From contig DYIL01000020.1 of NCBI GenBank assembly GCA_020723665.1, positions 1 through 45,195 on the forward strand: a stretch of DNA of 45,195 nt, read 5' to 3'. Of the stretch, positions 17,462-26,321 are shown piece after piece. Both the position numbers and the translations under genes were made by a program. The notes beneath the pieces are model-generated. The model saw nothing but the letters and a program-made list of their open reading frames with translations. It made no database searches and was not told where the DNA came from. The DNA is from Methyloversatilis universalis. Lineage in GTDB: Bacteria; Pseudomonadota; Gammaproteobacteria; Methylococcales; Methylococcaceae. How positions within the stretch are numbered: position 1 is the first letter of the stretch; each line of letters begins with the position of its first letter.

Positions 17462-18061
17462 TTCCATTTCTCAATCAAAAGGAAAACGTTGTAGGCCGGA
17501 ATAAGCCCTTCGACTTCGCTCAGAACAGGCTCCGCGTTTCCGGCTTTCCTATCGATTCCGCGTGCCGGGAACGGCTTCGCCCCTTCGACGTTGCTGAGGA
17601 CAGGCTTGCCGAAGGGTGTCTTAAGCCCATTGGGATAGGCGCTGAGGACCTATCTCGGTAGTCTACCGAAATTCGCCGACTAGGTCCGGATACGCGTTTC
17701 GACAAGGCTCAGGGCGAACGCTTTCCGAGATGGACTCCAAGGCATTCTCAACACGCTCCCTTTGCTACCGCCAGCGCAGCTTTCCGTGCCGCTTGTGTGC
17801 TCCGATCGGCGAGAATTTCCGAAAAGGCCGCCGGATGCCTCGCCAAGATCGCTTGGGCTTGCTGCGGTTGGTTGGCGATCGGCATCGTTCGCCGGGGGAT
17901 CGCAAGCCCGAGGGGAACCGACGCGAACCTCGGAGCTCCGTCGCCGAAGTCGGTAAACACGGTTTTTCAAATTCCCGGTCGGCATGATTCTCATAGCCTG
18001 TTTTCCGCGCGAAAATCGTCCTTTCACCCTCGAGTCCAGAACACTTCCAGACAGCATCGCG
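17462..18061. other. Repeat-rich intergenic region before the sulfur enzyme gene
   Basis: 17490-17720 is a mosaic of the dispersed motif CCCTTCGAC...GCTCAG.ACAGGC in both orientations. It includes GTCTTAAGCCCATTGGGATA, which recurs almost unchanged near 20004 in the family-B repeat. 17722-18061 has no repeat and no gene I can support; a 70-codon minus-strand frame (17748-17960) is unconvincing. No riboswitch was recognised upstream of the PLP enzyme. Confidence 0.55.
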
Positions 18062-19339
18062 ATGAATGAAGAAATAAGCAGCATCACCACCGACAACGTC
18101 CACTCGGACCGGCGCTTCGGCGTGGAACACGGCGGCATTCACAAGCCGATCCACACCTCCGTGCAGTACGGATTCGACCGCGTGGAAGACCTCATCGGTG
18201 TCTTTCAGGGGACCGTCAAGGGCGGCTTCAATTACGCCCGCCAGGGCACGCCGACCACGGCCGCGCTGGAATCGAAGATCACCCGGATGGAACAGGGACG
18301 CGGAACGGTGTGTTTCGCCAGCGGAATGGCTGCCCTGAGCGCGGTGTTTCTCACGCTCCTGCGCGCCGGAGATCATCTGATATCCAGCCGCTTCGTGTTC
18401 GGCAACACCAACAGCCTGTTCGGCACCTTGGGCGATCTCGGCGTCGCCGTCAGCAAAGTCGACACCTGTTCCGCCGCGGCGGTCGAGGCCGCTCTTCAGC
18501 CCAATACGCGCATGGTCTTCGTGGAAACGATCGCGAATCCCCGCACCCAGGTTCCGGACCTCGACGGCATAGGCGCTCTGTGTCGCGAACGTGGCCTGCT
18601 GTTCGTCGTCGACAACACCATTACCTCACCGGCACTGTTCCGTCCTCGCAGCGTAGGCGCCGGCTTGGTGGTGAACTCGCTGAGCAAGACCATTGCCGGC
18701 CACGGCGCCGCGCTCGGCGGAGCCGTCACCGACACCGGCGGGTTCGATTGGACGACTTTTCCGAATATCTTCCCGAACTACCGCAGCGCCGATCCGACGC
18801 AATGGGGCCTGATTCAGATTCGTAAGAAAGGATTGCGCGACATGGGCGCCGCCTTATCGTCCGAACAAGCTCATCAGATCAGCATCGGCGCGGAGACTTT
18901 GGCGTTGCGCGTGAAGCAAGCCAGCGCGACGGCGCTCTCCCTGGCGCGCTTTCTCGAAAGCCATCCCGCGGTCGCGGCGGTGCACTACCCCATGCTTGAA
19001 TCCCATCCTCAATTCGAACTGGCGAAGCGCCATTTCAGCGCAGGCTCCTGGCTTCTTTCGTTCGAGCTGAAGGATCCGATGGCGATGATCGCGACCATCA
19101 ACCGGCTCACGATCCCGATCAAGGCGACCGGCCTCGGAGACACCAGAAGCCTCGTGATTCCCGTGGCGCCGACGATCTATTGGGAAGCGGGAGCCCAGGT
19201 GCGAGCCGAGATGGGGATTGCCGACGGTTTGATCCGTGTCTCTGTCGGCCTGGAAGACGAGCACGATCTGATCGCCGATTTCGAACGCGCGCTGGCTGGC
19301 TTACCCGCACGGCAGCAGACGGGTACCGGTTCGCCCTAG
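18062..19339 (+). CDS. PLP-dependent cystathionine gamma-synthase / sulfhydrylase family enzyme
   Basis: The 425-residue product belongs to the Cys/Met metabolism PLP family (MetB, MetZ, methionine gamma-lyase). Visible features are YARQGTPTTAALESKITRME (phosphate/PLP loop Tyr-Arg), CFASGMAALSAVFL, FVETIANPRTQVPDLDGI, the PLP-stacking VVDNTITSPALF, and the PLP lysine in VVNSLSKTIAGHGAALGG. The C-terminal SVGLEDEHDLIADFERAL is intact. The exact reaction (succinylhomoserine plus cysteine or sulfide, or gamma-elimination) cannot be read from the sequence. I chose ATG 18062 because homologous-looking sequence begins there; an ATG at 17984 would add 26 unlike residues. No clear ribosome binding site is present. 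Confidence 0.87.
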   Translation: MNEEISSITTDNVHSDRRFGVEHGGIHKPIHTSVQYGFDRVEDLIGVFQGTVKGGFNYARQGTPTTAALESKITRMEQGRGTVCFASGMAALSAVFLTLLRAGDHLISSRFVFGNTNSLFGTLGDLGVAVSKVDTCSAAAVEAALQPNTRMVFVETIANPRTQVPDLDGIGALCRERGLLFVVDNTITSPALFRPRSVGAGLVVNSLSKTIAGHGAALGGAVTDTGGFDWTTFPNIFPNYRSADPTQWGLIQIRKKGLRDMGAALSSEQAHQISIGAETLALRVKQASATALSLARFLESHPAVAAVHYPMLESHPQFELAKRHFSAGSWLLSFELKDPMAMIATINRLTIPIKATGLGDTRSLVIPVAPTIYWEAGAQVRAEMGIADGLIRVSVGLEDEHDLIADFERALAGLPARQQTGTGSP

Positions 19340-19439
19340 CCTAGACCGTAACCCGCCTAGCGACCGTGAACCGGCGGGAATCGGCAGGTTTCGCGAAGCT
19401 TGTCCTGAGCCCCGTCGAAGGACCAGTCCCTAGAGCCTG

Positions 19440-19928
19440 TTATCCACTTTGGAGCAATGGGGCGACCTTGACGAGCAAGAGGATGGCAAAGACGATAAAG
19501 CGCAAGCCCGCCAAGGTTTCGGCCAATCGTTCGTAATCGCGAGCCAAGCGCCGAAACCGGGCAATCCTGCCGAAACTCCGCTCCACCGCCCACCACCGGG
19601 GCAACAGCACAAAGCCTCTTTTGGCCTCCGGCAGCAGCCTGCCTGCCGGCAGGCAGGCTCGACCCCATCCAGCCGAATGCCGTGCCGGCGGGTGACCGGT
19701 TGAGCGGAGCGCGCCAGTTCCGCCGCCTGGGCACGCTAGGGCTCGTTGGCCGGGGTCACCAGGAGCGCTAACAGATGGCCCAAGGTATCGACGGCCATGT
19801 AGACCTCGCTGCCCTTCTTGCCTGCCTGCGCAGGCGGGCGCTTGTGGCCATGGTAACCGGCCTTCACACCGCTCTCACAACTGGATGGCAGCGTTCGCCC
19901 ATCCAAAACGGCGGCACTCGGCTGTATT
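19440..19928 (-). pseudogene. IS5-family transposase, degenerate
   Basis: Read on the minus strand: [46 protein letters not shown], a TAG, then AQAAELARSAQPVTRRHG. After a deletion and frameshift it continues LPEAKRGFVLLPRWWAVERS, FGRIARFRRLARDYERLAET to the stop at 19440. This order is that of IS5-type DDE transposases with the C-terminal catalytic Glu region. The N-terminal part is lost at a family-B repeat. Two copies of a 20-22 base palindrome (19637-19658 and 19820-19839) are inserted in it. Confidence 0.82.
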
Positions 19929-20086
19929 TTAAGGAAACTCTGAACAAGTTGATTCCGTTCACGCCCTTCGACTTATCTCAGGACAGGCTTGTCGAAGGGT
20001 TTCTTAAGCCTATTGGGATAGGCTCTCAGATCCAACAGTTGCACCGTTCGCTTTTGCCACTGGAAACTTAATCAGAGCTTCCTCAA
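19929..20086. repeat. MITE-like repeat, family B (second copy)
   Basis: The left end TTAAGGAAACTCTGAACAAG is identical to the copy at 7619. The right end ACTTAATCAGAGCTTCCTCAA-like is its imperfect inverse. The inside has CCCTTCGAC...CAGGACAGGCTTGTCGAAGG. It lies between the transposase ruin and the end of cas3'. Confidence 0.7.
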
Positions 20087-20111
20087 GAGGATGGAAATTC
20101 CCGCGTGTTCC

Positions 20112-21965
20112 TCAAATTACTGTATCGTCCTCCATTTTCTCTCTCACCAGAAGACCGGTCGCCTCGATAAAGGCGGCTGCCATCAACAGGAAAGTTTCGT
20201 CCGGCAGCCCTTTGGCCCTCCGCCTGATGTGGGCCGCATAGTCGCGCGGCGCCTGCTTTCGGACGTCTCGGAGCAAATACTCGCGAGCGAAGTCGCTACC
20301 ATCGGGGCAGAGCAAGCTAACGGCGATCGGCCGCGGCCTCTCCAGCAAACAGGCGCCGCGCGGCTTTCGGTAAAGCCATACATCATTTTCAATGGATTTC
20401 GGCTTTTCCAAATACGCCTGAGCCCATTCCAAGGAATATTCGATCACGGGGTAATCGGCGAACCGAATCAAAACACTCGGTGAAAATCCCCGCAGGTCGC
20501 CCAACTCGCGGTCCACCCTATTCAGCCATTCTCTGCCATATTTTTGGCCCCGCCTCGATGCGCCCGCGAGGGCCGCATGGAGGCCATTCAGGAAGCCACC
20601 CGGCGCCTTAGCCTCGCTGATACTCTCATGCCCGCGTAGTAAACCGGCATACAGCGGAGGTTGCTTGCGGCTGAGCATCGACCAATAGGCGCTGCCCAAG
20701 CGGCGTGCGTGGGCGACCGGCAGATCGCGCAATGGCTCCAGATGTCGACGCAGATCGGCGATGGTGAGCCTGCCAGTTAATTTTTCCAGCTTCAGCCAGT
20801 GACTTGGGCGTTCCTCCGGTGTGGTCAGCCAAACCTTGCCGTCGACGTCGCCTCGCGCGACCCGGCCAATGCGTTGCAGCAGCGCAGCGGCATCCAGACC
20901 AGGATCGAGAATGGCATAACGCAGCCCTGGGATATTCACCCCCGCTTCGACGCAGGACGTCGCGATAATGACCCGGTGTTTCGTCTGCGGACACAACCCT
21001 GCCTCAAAGCCGGTGCCTCCAAGACTCAAGCCGCTCGCCTTGCGGTCCTGGCCGTTGATCAGAAAGCACTCCTTGGGTTTAACGCCATAGTTGCCAAGAA
21101 GGTCGCGTAGGGCGTCCTCCTCGCGGGTGAGTTTGTACAGGCTGTCGTACAGGATCAGCAGACGCTCGTTCTGGCTCAACGGTTCCGCGGCGTACTTTCT
21201 CACACAGGCCAGTACGTCGCCCTCGCCGATGTGGACCTCGACGTCACCGTGCAGCATTCGGAGCCCTTCCCGGCGCCCGTTTTCGATCGTCTCGTCGAAA
21301 AAGGCCACGGCTTCTGGCGGCAGATAGGAGGCTTCGTCCGAATCGGCCTCGCACAGCGCCTGAAAGAGATTGCCGTGGGTCGCGGACAGCAAGGTCAGTT
21401 TTGGGGCGCGCTCGGGTTCCTTCCGATGCCACCAAACCGCCAGTACCGCCCAGAAATGCAGAAACCCTAAGGCCCGCGCGGTCAGGGTATGGGCTTCGTC
21501 GAACACGATATGCTGAGCTTGGAGCAAATCCGGCAAGAGCTGTCGATGCAACACCCGTTGGGGTTTGCCCAGCAAGATCGCGCCAAGGGTTTCCGGCGTG
21601 ATGACCACCATACCACCGGTTGATCGTAGCCGATCCCACTGACTCTTCCTCTCGCTCCAGGGCTCCTTGCCGTTGGCCCGCAACTCGGCGCTCTGGGTTC
21701 CGTCCCAACAATACGCCTCCACGCCCTGCCGGCTAGCGCTATGCCCGATGTCCCGAGCCAACGCCTGGGTCGGCACCACGAACACCACTCGCTGTCCCTG
21801 TCGAGCCGCTTGCAGAAAGGCGTACGTCTTGCCGGCCCCCGTCGGTGCGCCGCAGATGCGAATCGGTTTCGGTTCCGCCAAGAGCCGGTATTGTGCCGGT
21901 GACAGAGAGGACGTGGCGTTTCCATCCTCGTGGGGCGGAATGCCGTGCGCATGGATGATGAACAT
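20112..21965 (-). CDS. cas3: CRISPR helicase Cas3' without HD nuclease (type I-D)
   Basis: The superfamily-2 helicase unwinds target DNA after Cascade binding. The 617 residues carry Walker A CGAPTGAGKTYAFLQAA (near 40), VVFVVPTQALARD, VFDEAHTLTARALGF (near 156), motif III LLSATH, and motif VI LLQRIGRVARGD. No HD phosphohydrolase domain is present, which is the I-D arrangement: the nuclease sits in Cas10d. The start chosen is ATG 21965, with AGGAG eight bases upstream; a GTG at 21971 overlaps the WYL gene stop but is too close to that site. It is co-transcribed with the WYL gene, two bases away, and divergent from the other cas genes. Confidence 0.9.
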   Translation of the reverse strand: MFIIHAHGIPPHEDGNATSSLSPAQYRLLAEPKPIRICGAPTGAGKTYAFLQAARQGQRVVFVVPTQALARDIGHSASRQGVEAYCWDGTQSAELRANGKEPWSERKSQWDRLRSTGGMVVITPETLGAILLGKPQRVLHRQLLPDLLQAQHIVFDEAHTLTARALGFLHFWAVLAVWWHRKEPERAPKLTLLSATHGNLFQALCEADSDEASYLPPEAVAFFDETIENGRREGLRMLHGDVEVHIGEGDVLACVRKYAAEPLSQNERLLILYDSLYKLTREEDALRDLLGNYGVKPKECFLINGQDRKASGLSLGGTGFEAGLCPQTKHRVIIATSCVEAGVNIPGLRYAILDPGLDAAALLQRIGRVARGDVDGKVWLTTPEERPSHWLKLEKLTGRLTIADLRRHLEPLRDLPVAHARRLGSAYWSMLSRKQPPLYAGLLRGHESISEAKAPGGFLNGLHAALAGASRRGQKYGREWLNRVDRELGDLRGFSPSVLIRFADYPVIEYSLEWAQAYLEKPKSIENDVWLYRKPRGACLLERPRPIAVSLLCPDGSDFAREYLLRDVRKQAPRDYAAHIRRRAKGLPDETFLLMAAAFIEATGLLVREKMEDDTVI

Positions 21966-21967
21966 AC

Positions 21968-22810
21968 TCACTGCTCCTTGGGTTGAACATCGATCGTGAC
22001 CGTCCCGTCCGGTAACTCGATCGTGCGTTCGGTTTGCCGTGGCGTAGCGCTAGTTCTGCGCCACCAGGCTTCCAAGAGATCGGCCGTCATCAGGGCGAGC
22101 GAGGCGGGCATGGGGAAGCGGAGCTCCCGCCCTCCCTCGAGGTTTCCATCGAACTGATTGGCGCAGCGTTCCAGGGACTGCGGGTTCCCGCTGCGCACGC
22201 TCAGGATCACCTCCGGATCCACCGGTGGCGGCCGGTAATGGCCGATGTCGCGTCCGGTGAAGGCGACACGCCCACGCACCCGGGTCAAGTTAATGGGCAT
22301 GACGAGGCCCTGCTCCAGCCAGATCGCCATGTAGCCGGAATCGCTCCCCGGCAAAGTCCTCAAGGGAACGCCCCGATGAATCTTGAATGTCGGCGCGAGG
22401 CCCGGCTGCGGCAGCGCTGCATATTGGAATTCGACTTCCTCCTGAAAATGCATGGCCAGCAGGAAACAGCGGCAAACCGAGGATGACAGTTTCGGTTTCA
22501 GGGGCGACGCCAGCCATGGCTCCCCCAGAAAATAACGGATGGCGTCCCGTCGGGCATGCACGTCGAGAGTCAGGGACTTCTGCCGATCTCCGTACACCAG
22601 ATCGTCGCAGCGCTGCACATAGCGCTCCAGATCTGCCCGCAAGGTCTGTCGGCTGGGTACGACCACTCCTGACGCCTTCAGCCACGCCGCATAGTCGCCG
22701 AGCTTCATCCCACCGTCCGAGGCGCGGCGCAAGCCACGCTCCAGTACTTCCAGGCGTTTCCGCACTTGCGCCTCGCAGCAAAAGGCTGTGGGATCAAGAT
22801 GAATAATCAT
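21968..22810 (-). CDS. WYL-domain regulator of the CRISPR locus
   Basis: About 280 residues. The N-terminal half looks like a winged-helix dimer region (LGDYAAWLKASGVVVPSRQT, LRADLERYVQRCDDLVYGD). The middle has a WYL-like fold: HFQEEVEFQYAAL, FKIHRGVPLRTL, GYMAIWLEQGLVMPINLTRV. WYL proteins beside type I-D loci are known transcriptional repressors (for example in Synechocystis), so control of the divergent promoter at 22851 is a reasonable inference. The first in-frame start is a TTG at 22816; ATG 22810 (MIIHLDPTAF) is preferred. It directly precedes cas3'. Confidence 0.72.
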   Translation of the reverse strand: MIIHLDPTAFCCEAQVRKRLEVLERGLRRASDGGMKLGDYAAWLKASGVVVPSRQTLRADLERYVQRCDDLVYGDRQKSLTLDVHARRDAIRYFLGEPWLASPLKPKLSSSVCRCFLLAMHFQEEVEFQYAALPQPGLAPTFKIHRGVPLRTLPGSDSGYMAIWLEQGLVMPINLTRVRGRVAFTGRDIGHYRPPPVDPEVILSVRSGNPQSLERCANQFDGNLEGGRELRFPMPASLALMTADLLEAWWRRTSATPRQTERTIELPDGTVTIDVQPKEQ

Positions 22811-22850
22811 GGTCAAATTATAATGGTAAATTTAATATTGTCTCTACATC

Positions 22851-22878
22851 TTGACTTTTTAACCGTCGAGTCTATAGT
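22851..22878 (+). promoter_or_regulatory. Promoter of the cas6-cas2 operon
   Basis: TTGACT (22851-22856) and TATAGT (22873-22878) are 16 bases apart in an unusually AT-rich 100-base gap between the divergent WYL and cas6 genes. Transcription would begin near 22885 and run through all seven plus-strand cas genes. The same gap contains ATTATAATGG (22817-22826) close to the WYL start, a possible -10 for the other direction. Confidence 0.6.
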
Positions 22879-22909
22879 TTTGTTCATCCAAAACCGCGAG
22901 GGAGGGAAC

Positions 22910-23623
22910 ATGATCAGATTGCGGATCGATCTGCCGTTCGACGCCTTCGAGGCCGTGTGTCAGGATCGGGGGCGGGTCAAGAATGTCATCGACAACGCTT
23001 TGTCGCGGCATGGTTATCGCCGGATCGACAATCAGCCGGTGCGCTACGGCTTCGGCGTGATCGCGCGGCCGGTCGGCAAAACAGGGCTGCGCCGGATCGA
23101 GCGGATCTACCTCGGTAGCAGCGATCCCAAGATTGCCGACGCAATGGCCAAAATCACGGCGGAAGACCTCATCGAACCCTCGCTCACGCCGGGAGCGGGA
23201 CTGGACTTGCGCCGGGCGAGCATCGTCCGAGACGAACGCTGGACTCCGACCGAGGCCATGGCGCTGTATGCACTCTCGCCCATACGAGTCTTGAGCCGCG
23301 AGAACGGCGGCCGGACCCAGGCCCTGCTCACGCCGGGGGAAGCGTTCAACGCGGCGCTCAACCGTATCATGGCAACCCGCTTCGGCCGCCCATTCCGCCT
23401 GACCTTCATTCCCGACCGGCTGTACTCCTTCGCCCGGAAAGGCCGATTGACGGCCTCGATGGCCGTAGGGCAGCGGCCGGATGGGCGCCCGCTCTGCCTG
23501 CCCGGTATCGTGACGCCCTTCGTGCTCGCGGGACCCAGCGAAGACATCCGCGAGTCCTGGTTTTCCGGCTTGGGGGCCGGCACCGGCTTGGGGTTCGGTT
23601 GCGTGGAGGAGGCGGGGTTATGA
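22910..23623 (+). CDS. cas6: CRISPR RNA endonuclease Cas6
   Basis: Cas6 cuts the repeat in the precursor transcript to release crRNAs. The 237-residue product is a RAMP protein with the C-terminal glycine-rich loop GLGAGTGLGFGCVE (near 221-234) and an N-terminal candidate catalytic His34 (ALSRHGYRR). Start ATG 22910 follows GGGAGGGA. Its stop overlaps the cas10d start by 4 bases (ATGA). In most I-D loci cas6 comes after csc1; here it leads the operon. Identification rests on the RAMP loop, length and context. Confidence 0.83.
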   Translation: MIRLRIDLPFDAFEAVCQDRGRVKNVIDNALSRHGYRRIDNQPVRYGFGVIARPVGKTGLRRIERIYLGSSDPKIADAMAKITAEDLIEPSLTPGAGLDLRRASIVRDERWTPTEAMALYALSPIRVLSRENGGRTQALLTPGEAFNAALNRIMATRFGRPFRLTFIPDRLYSFARKGRLTASMAVGQRPDGRPLCLPGIVTPFVLAGPSEDIRESWFSGLGAGTGLGFGCVEEAGL

Positions 23624-26295
23624 CACTTTCCGAATTCTTCGACTGCTTAAACGATGCCCCGGTCGCACGGGCTTTCGGCACGGTGCGCGAACATCTGAAC
23701 CGGCAGTTCGCGGGCTTGCCGAACGGCCAGTCCTATCCGGAATGGACGCTGCGGCTCGGCAAAGGCGGGCCGAAACCCGAGGGCGGATATTACGAAAGCC
23801 AGGAGCAGTCGCTTTACCGCCATTGCCTGGAAGTGGCCGTGTTTGCCCTCTGGCTGTTCTATCATGCCTGGCAGGCTGGACGGTTGCCTCTGTCCAGGGA
23901 GGCCGACCCCGTACCGGCGCTCCTCGCCATTTTCGCCATCGCCTTTGCTCACGACGCCGACAAGCGTGTAGGCGGGCGATCGCGGAATCCCTCACGGGAG
24001 GACGTGTACCTGGTTCATCGGGAACTGGACATGGCGAGCTGGTCCGGTCTGACCCCCGAGCAACTGCATGCCGCCGTCAGCTACGTGGAAAACCGGGGAC
24101 TCGGGCAGGTCATGTTCGGGGACGCTCTGCTCGATCCTTTGACCGCCAAGCTGGCCGAACTCGTTGGCCAGGGTGACAACCTGTTGAGCCGGGCGGCGAG
24201 ACAAGGCGGCGCTCCCGAGGACTTCATCGGGATCTACAACGAGGATCTGCCGCGGCTGCACACGCATTACGCCGTACCCGACCGGCCTTTGCGCCGACTG
24301 CGCTTCCGCCATCACCCCATCGTCTTGCAGAGGCTGCAGATGTTCTTGACGGCCTGGTTCGCAACGCGCGAGTTCTATCCGTTGGTGTTCGTGCGCCGTG
24401 GCGAATGGCTGGACATAGGCGTTACCGAAGACATGGACTTCGGAGTCTGGTTGGACCGGTTCGAGGCTCGTTTGTCAGAAAACGAACCCTCCTTGAAAGT
24501 GGCCGCCACCACCGGGACCGCCACCCTGTTTTATGTCGCCTGTGCCGAGGATCTCGTCTCGGCGGTTCGGAACAGCGAGCGGCAGGCTCAACTCCTGCTC
24601 CGGGTCACCGCCAAGGATTGGGAGAGGGTGGCGCCGCTGGTGGCGTTCTGGGTCATGCAGTGCGGCGCGCCGTTCAGCACGACGCCGATGAAAGGCAGCC
24701 TTTGTCCCATCCTCAAAGTCAATGGCGAGATTCCCTCTTCGCACCCCTTTTGGCGCGCCGCCGCTCTGGCTGCTGTACAGACGGATCGGGCTATTACCGC
24801 AAGATTATTGGCGGTGGCAAGCGGAGCCGTCGAGACCAGCCTCCGGCACAGCGGCATCGATCCGGAATCACTCGACGAATTGAGTCTGCGGACGGTCGCG
24901 GCGCTGCAAGCCTCGCTCCTGATTGGGGATGATGGTTTGCCCAGCGTACTGGATGAACTAAAGGGCGCCTGGCCGGAGCGAATCGGCAGCGATCCCGGCG
25001 CCCGCGCCATCGTGGATAGCCTCAAGGCCCAAGCCGGATTTTCCGGCAGTGACGATACGGCGCTTCCCTATACGCCGCCGCAACGGGGCGGCACCTGCCT
25101 CCTGTGCGGCGCGCCCACCGAGCAAATCATCGAGACCAACCGGATGAAGCTAGCAGGTCTCAAGGCCTCCAGTTTCTACAACGGCATCGGGCACGAAAAG
25201 CACCTCTGGTCGGAGAAAGGCGAGAACTATCTGTGCCCGGCCTGCGTGCGTATCCAGGGCTTGCTACTGGAAACCCAGCCCACCCTGCGCGGCAACCCCA
25301 TGCTGATCGCCACGCCGGTGCGCCATCTCCTGGATACCCGCACCGGCGACGTGGAAAAGAGCCTCCTGCGCGGTTTCGATGCGATCTCCCGGGACCTGCG
25401 GACAAAGATACTCCCGTGGGAGACCGACGCCCGCTTCGACGAACCGCTGTTGTTCGAGGAGCGGCCCACCGCTCTCGGCGAAGTCGTCGACCACATGCAT
25501 CGGCTAGCCTGCTACGCCGCCCTGAGCGGCGAGCCGGTGCACGCCTTCGTCGCCAGCCAACGGGAATGCAAAGCGGCCTTTTTGTACGAGGGAACGCCCG
25601 AACTGCTCAAGGAATTGTTGCACGACTTCATGGACGGGGAAGGCGGGATCAGCCGTGTATTCCTCATCCGGCTTATCGGACGCCTCGAGCTGTTCAAGGC
25701 CATGCTCGCCGAAAACGACGGCATGAGCGGCCTGCAAGCAATGCCTCGATTCGGCTGGTGGGCCGCTGCCTTCGTCATGGCCAGGGCCGCCAACGGTCAG
25801 AAGGACGGCTGGAATACTCGTACTGCTCATTTTCTTGAACTCGCTCGCAAGGAGTACCCCATGAACGACTACGATACATGGCTGGACACCCTAGTCAAAA
25901 GCGCCCTAGCAACCCACCGGCCAAGGCGGGACGCCAGCGGCGCCGAATGGACCCTGATGCTGCGGATCGCCCTGGAGACTTACCAGAAGCACTATGCGTT
26001 CGGACCGGAGGCCACGCGCGATGCGATCGCCCAGCGTCTGCGGGCGGATTTGTCCCGCCGTTACCCGGATCTCTTTCAAAAAGACCTGGACGAACGCCTG
26101 CACGCCTTCGCCGAAGCCGCTCATGCCCTGTTGGCGAAAGCCGATGAGGAATTCGAGCTGGAATCGGGCTTCACCCGCTTCCTTTTGGCCGCCTACGAGG
26201 GCGGTTTGCGGCGGGCCGTCACGGAATTCTGGAAAAACCGGGAGACCTCGCCGGAAGCCGAAGAATCCGAAACCACTGTTGAACCCGCCGCTTGA
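23620..26295 (+). CDS. cas10d: Type I-D large subunit Cas10d (Csc3) with HD nuclease domain
   Basis: The 891-residue large subunit of the I-D complex. The N-terminal HD domain has His68 (SLYRHCLEV), His-Asp 111-112 (FAHDADK) and a later Asp (LVGQGDNLLS), the nuclease that replaces the one missing from Cas3'. The middle has a Cas10-like region (FLTAWFATREFYPLVFVRRG) and a zinc-binding pair CLLCG near 493 and CPAC near 540. No GGDD cyclase motif is visible, as expected for Cas10d. Preceded by GGAGGAGGCGGGG and translationally coupled to cas6. The last 144 codons can be translated separately as Cas11d. Somewhat shorter than many Cas10d proteins. Confidence 0.85.
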   Translation: MTLSEFFDCLNDAPVARAFGTVREHLNRQFAGLPNGQSYPEWTLRLGKGGPKPEGGYYESQEQSLYRHCLEVAVFALWLFYHAWQAGRLPLSREADPVPALLAIFAIAFAHDADKRVGGRSRNPSREDVYLVHRELDMASWSGLTPEQLHAAVSYVENRGLGQVMFGDALLDPLTAKLAELVGQGDNLLSRAARQGGAPEDFIGIYNEDLPRLHTHYAVPDRPLRRLRFRHHPIVLQRLQMFLTAWFATREFYPLVFVRRGEWLDIGVTEDMDFGVWLDRFEARLSENEPSLKVAATTGTATLFYVACAEDLVSAVRNSERQAQLLLRVTAKDWERVAPLVAFWVMQCGAPFSTTPMKGSLCPILKVNGEIPSSHPFWRAAALAAVQTDRAITARLLAVASGAVETSLRHSGIDPESLDELSLRTVAALQASLLIGDDGLPSVLDELKGAWPERIGSDPGARAIVDSLKAQAGFSGSDDTALPYTPPQRGGTCLLCGAPTEQIIETNRMKLAGLKASSFYNGIGHEKHLWSEKGENYLCPACVRIQGLLLETQPTLRGNPMLIATPVRHLLDTRTGDVEKSLLRGFDAISRDLRTKILPWETDARFDEPLLFEERPTALGEVVDHMHRLACYAALSGEPVHAFVASQRECKAAFLYEGTPELLKELLHDFMDGEGGISRVFLIRLIGRLELFKAMLAENDGMSGLQAMPRFGWWAAAFVMARAANGQKDGWNTRTAHFLELARKEYPMNDYDTWLDTLVKSALATHRPRRDASGAEWTLMLRIALETYQKHYAFGPEATRDAIAQRLRADLSRRYPDLFQKDLDERLHAFAEAAHALLAKADEEFELESGFTRFLLAAYEGGLRRAVTEFWKNRETSPEAEESETTVEPAA
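25861..26295 (+). CDS. cas11d: Internally initiated small subunit Cas11d (within cas10d)
   Basis: Inside cas10d, in the same frame, AAGGAG lies 6 bases before ATG 25861, a far better ribosome binding site than chance requires. The product would be 144 residues, almost wholly helical (YDTWLDTLVKSALATH, LMLRIALETYQKHYAFGPEA, DLFQKDLDERLHAFAEAAHA), with an acidic tail. In characterised type I-D and some I-B systems the small subunit is made exactly this way, from an internal start at the 3' end of the large-subunit gene. Several copies would line the Cascade belly beside Csc2. Confidence 0.75.
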   Translation: MNDYDTWLDTLVKSALATHRPRRDASGAEWTLMLRIALETYQKHYAFGPEATRDAIAQRLRADLSRRYPDLFQKDLDERLHAFAEAAHALLAKADEEFELESGFTRFLLAAYEGGLRRAVTEFWKNRETSPEAEESETTVEPAA

Positions 26296-26321
26296 TCGTG
26301 ATCGAAAACCAGGAGAACCCC

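Noticed and set aside
17748..17960. 70-codon minus-strand frame upstream of the PLP enzyme
   Set aside because: Coding-like composition but no motif, no clear start signal and no partner; not enough to call a gene.
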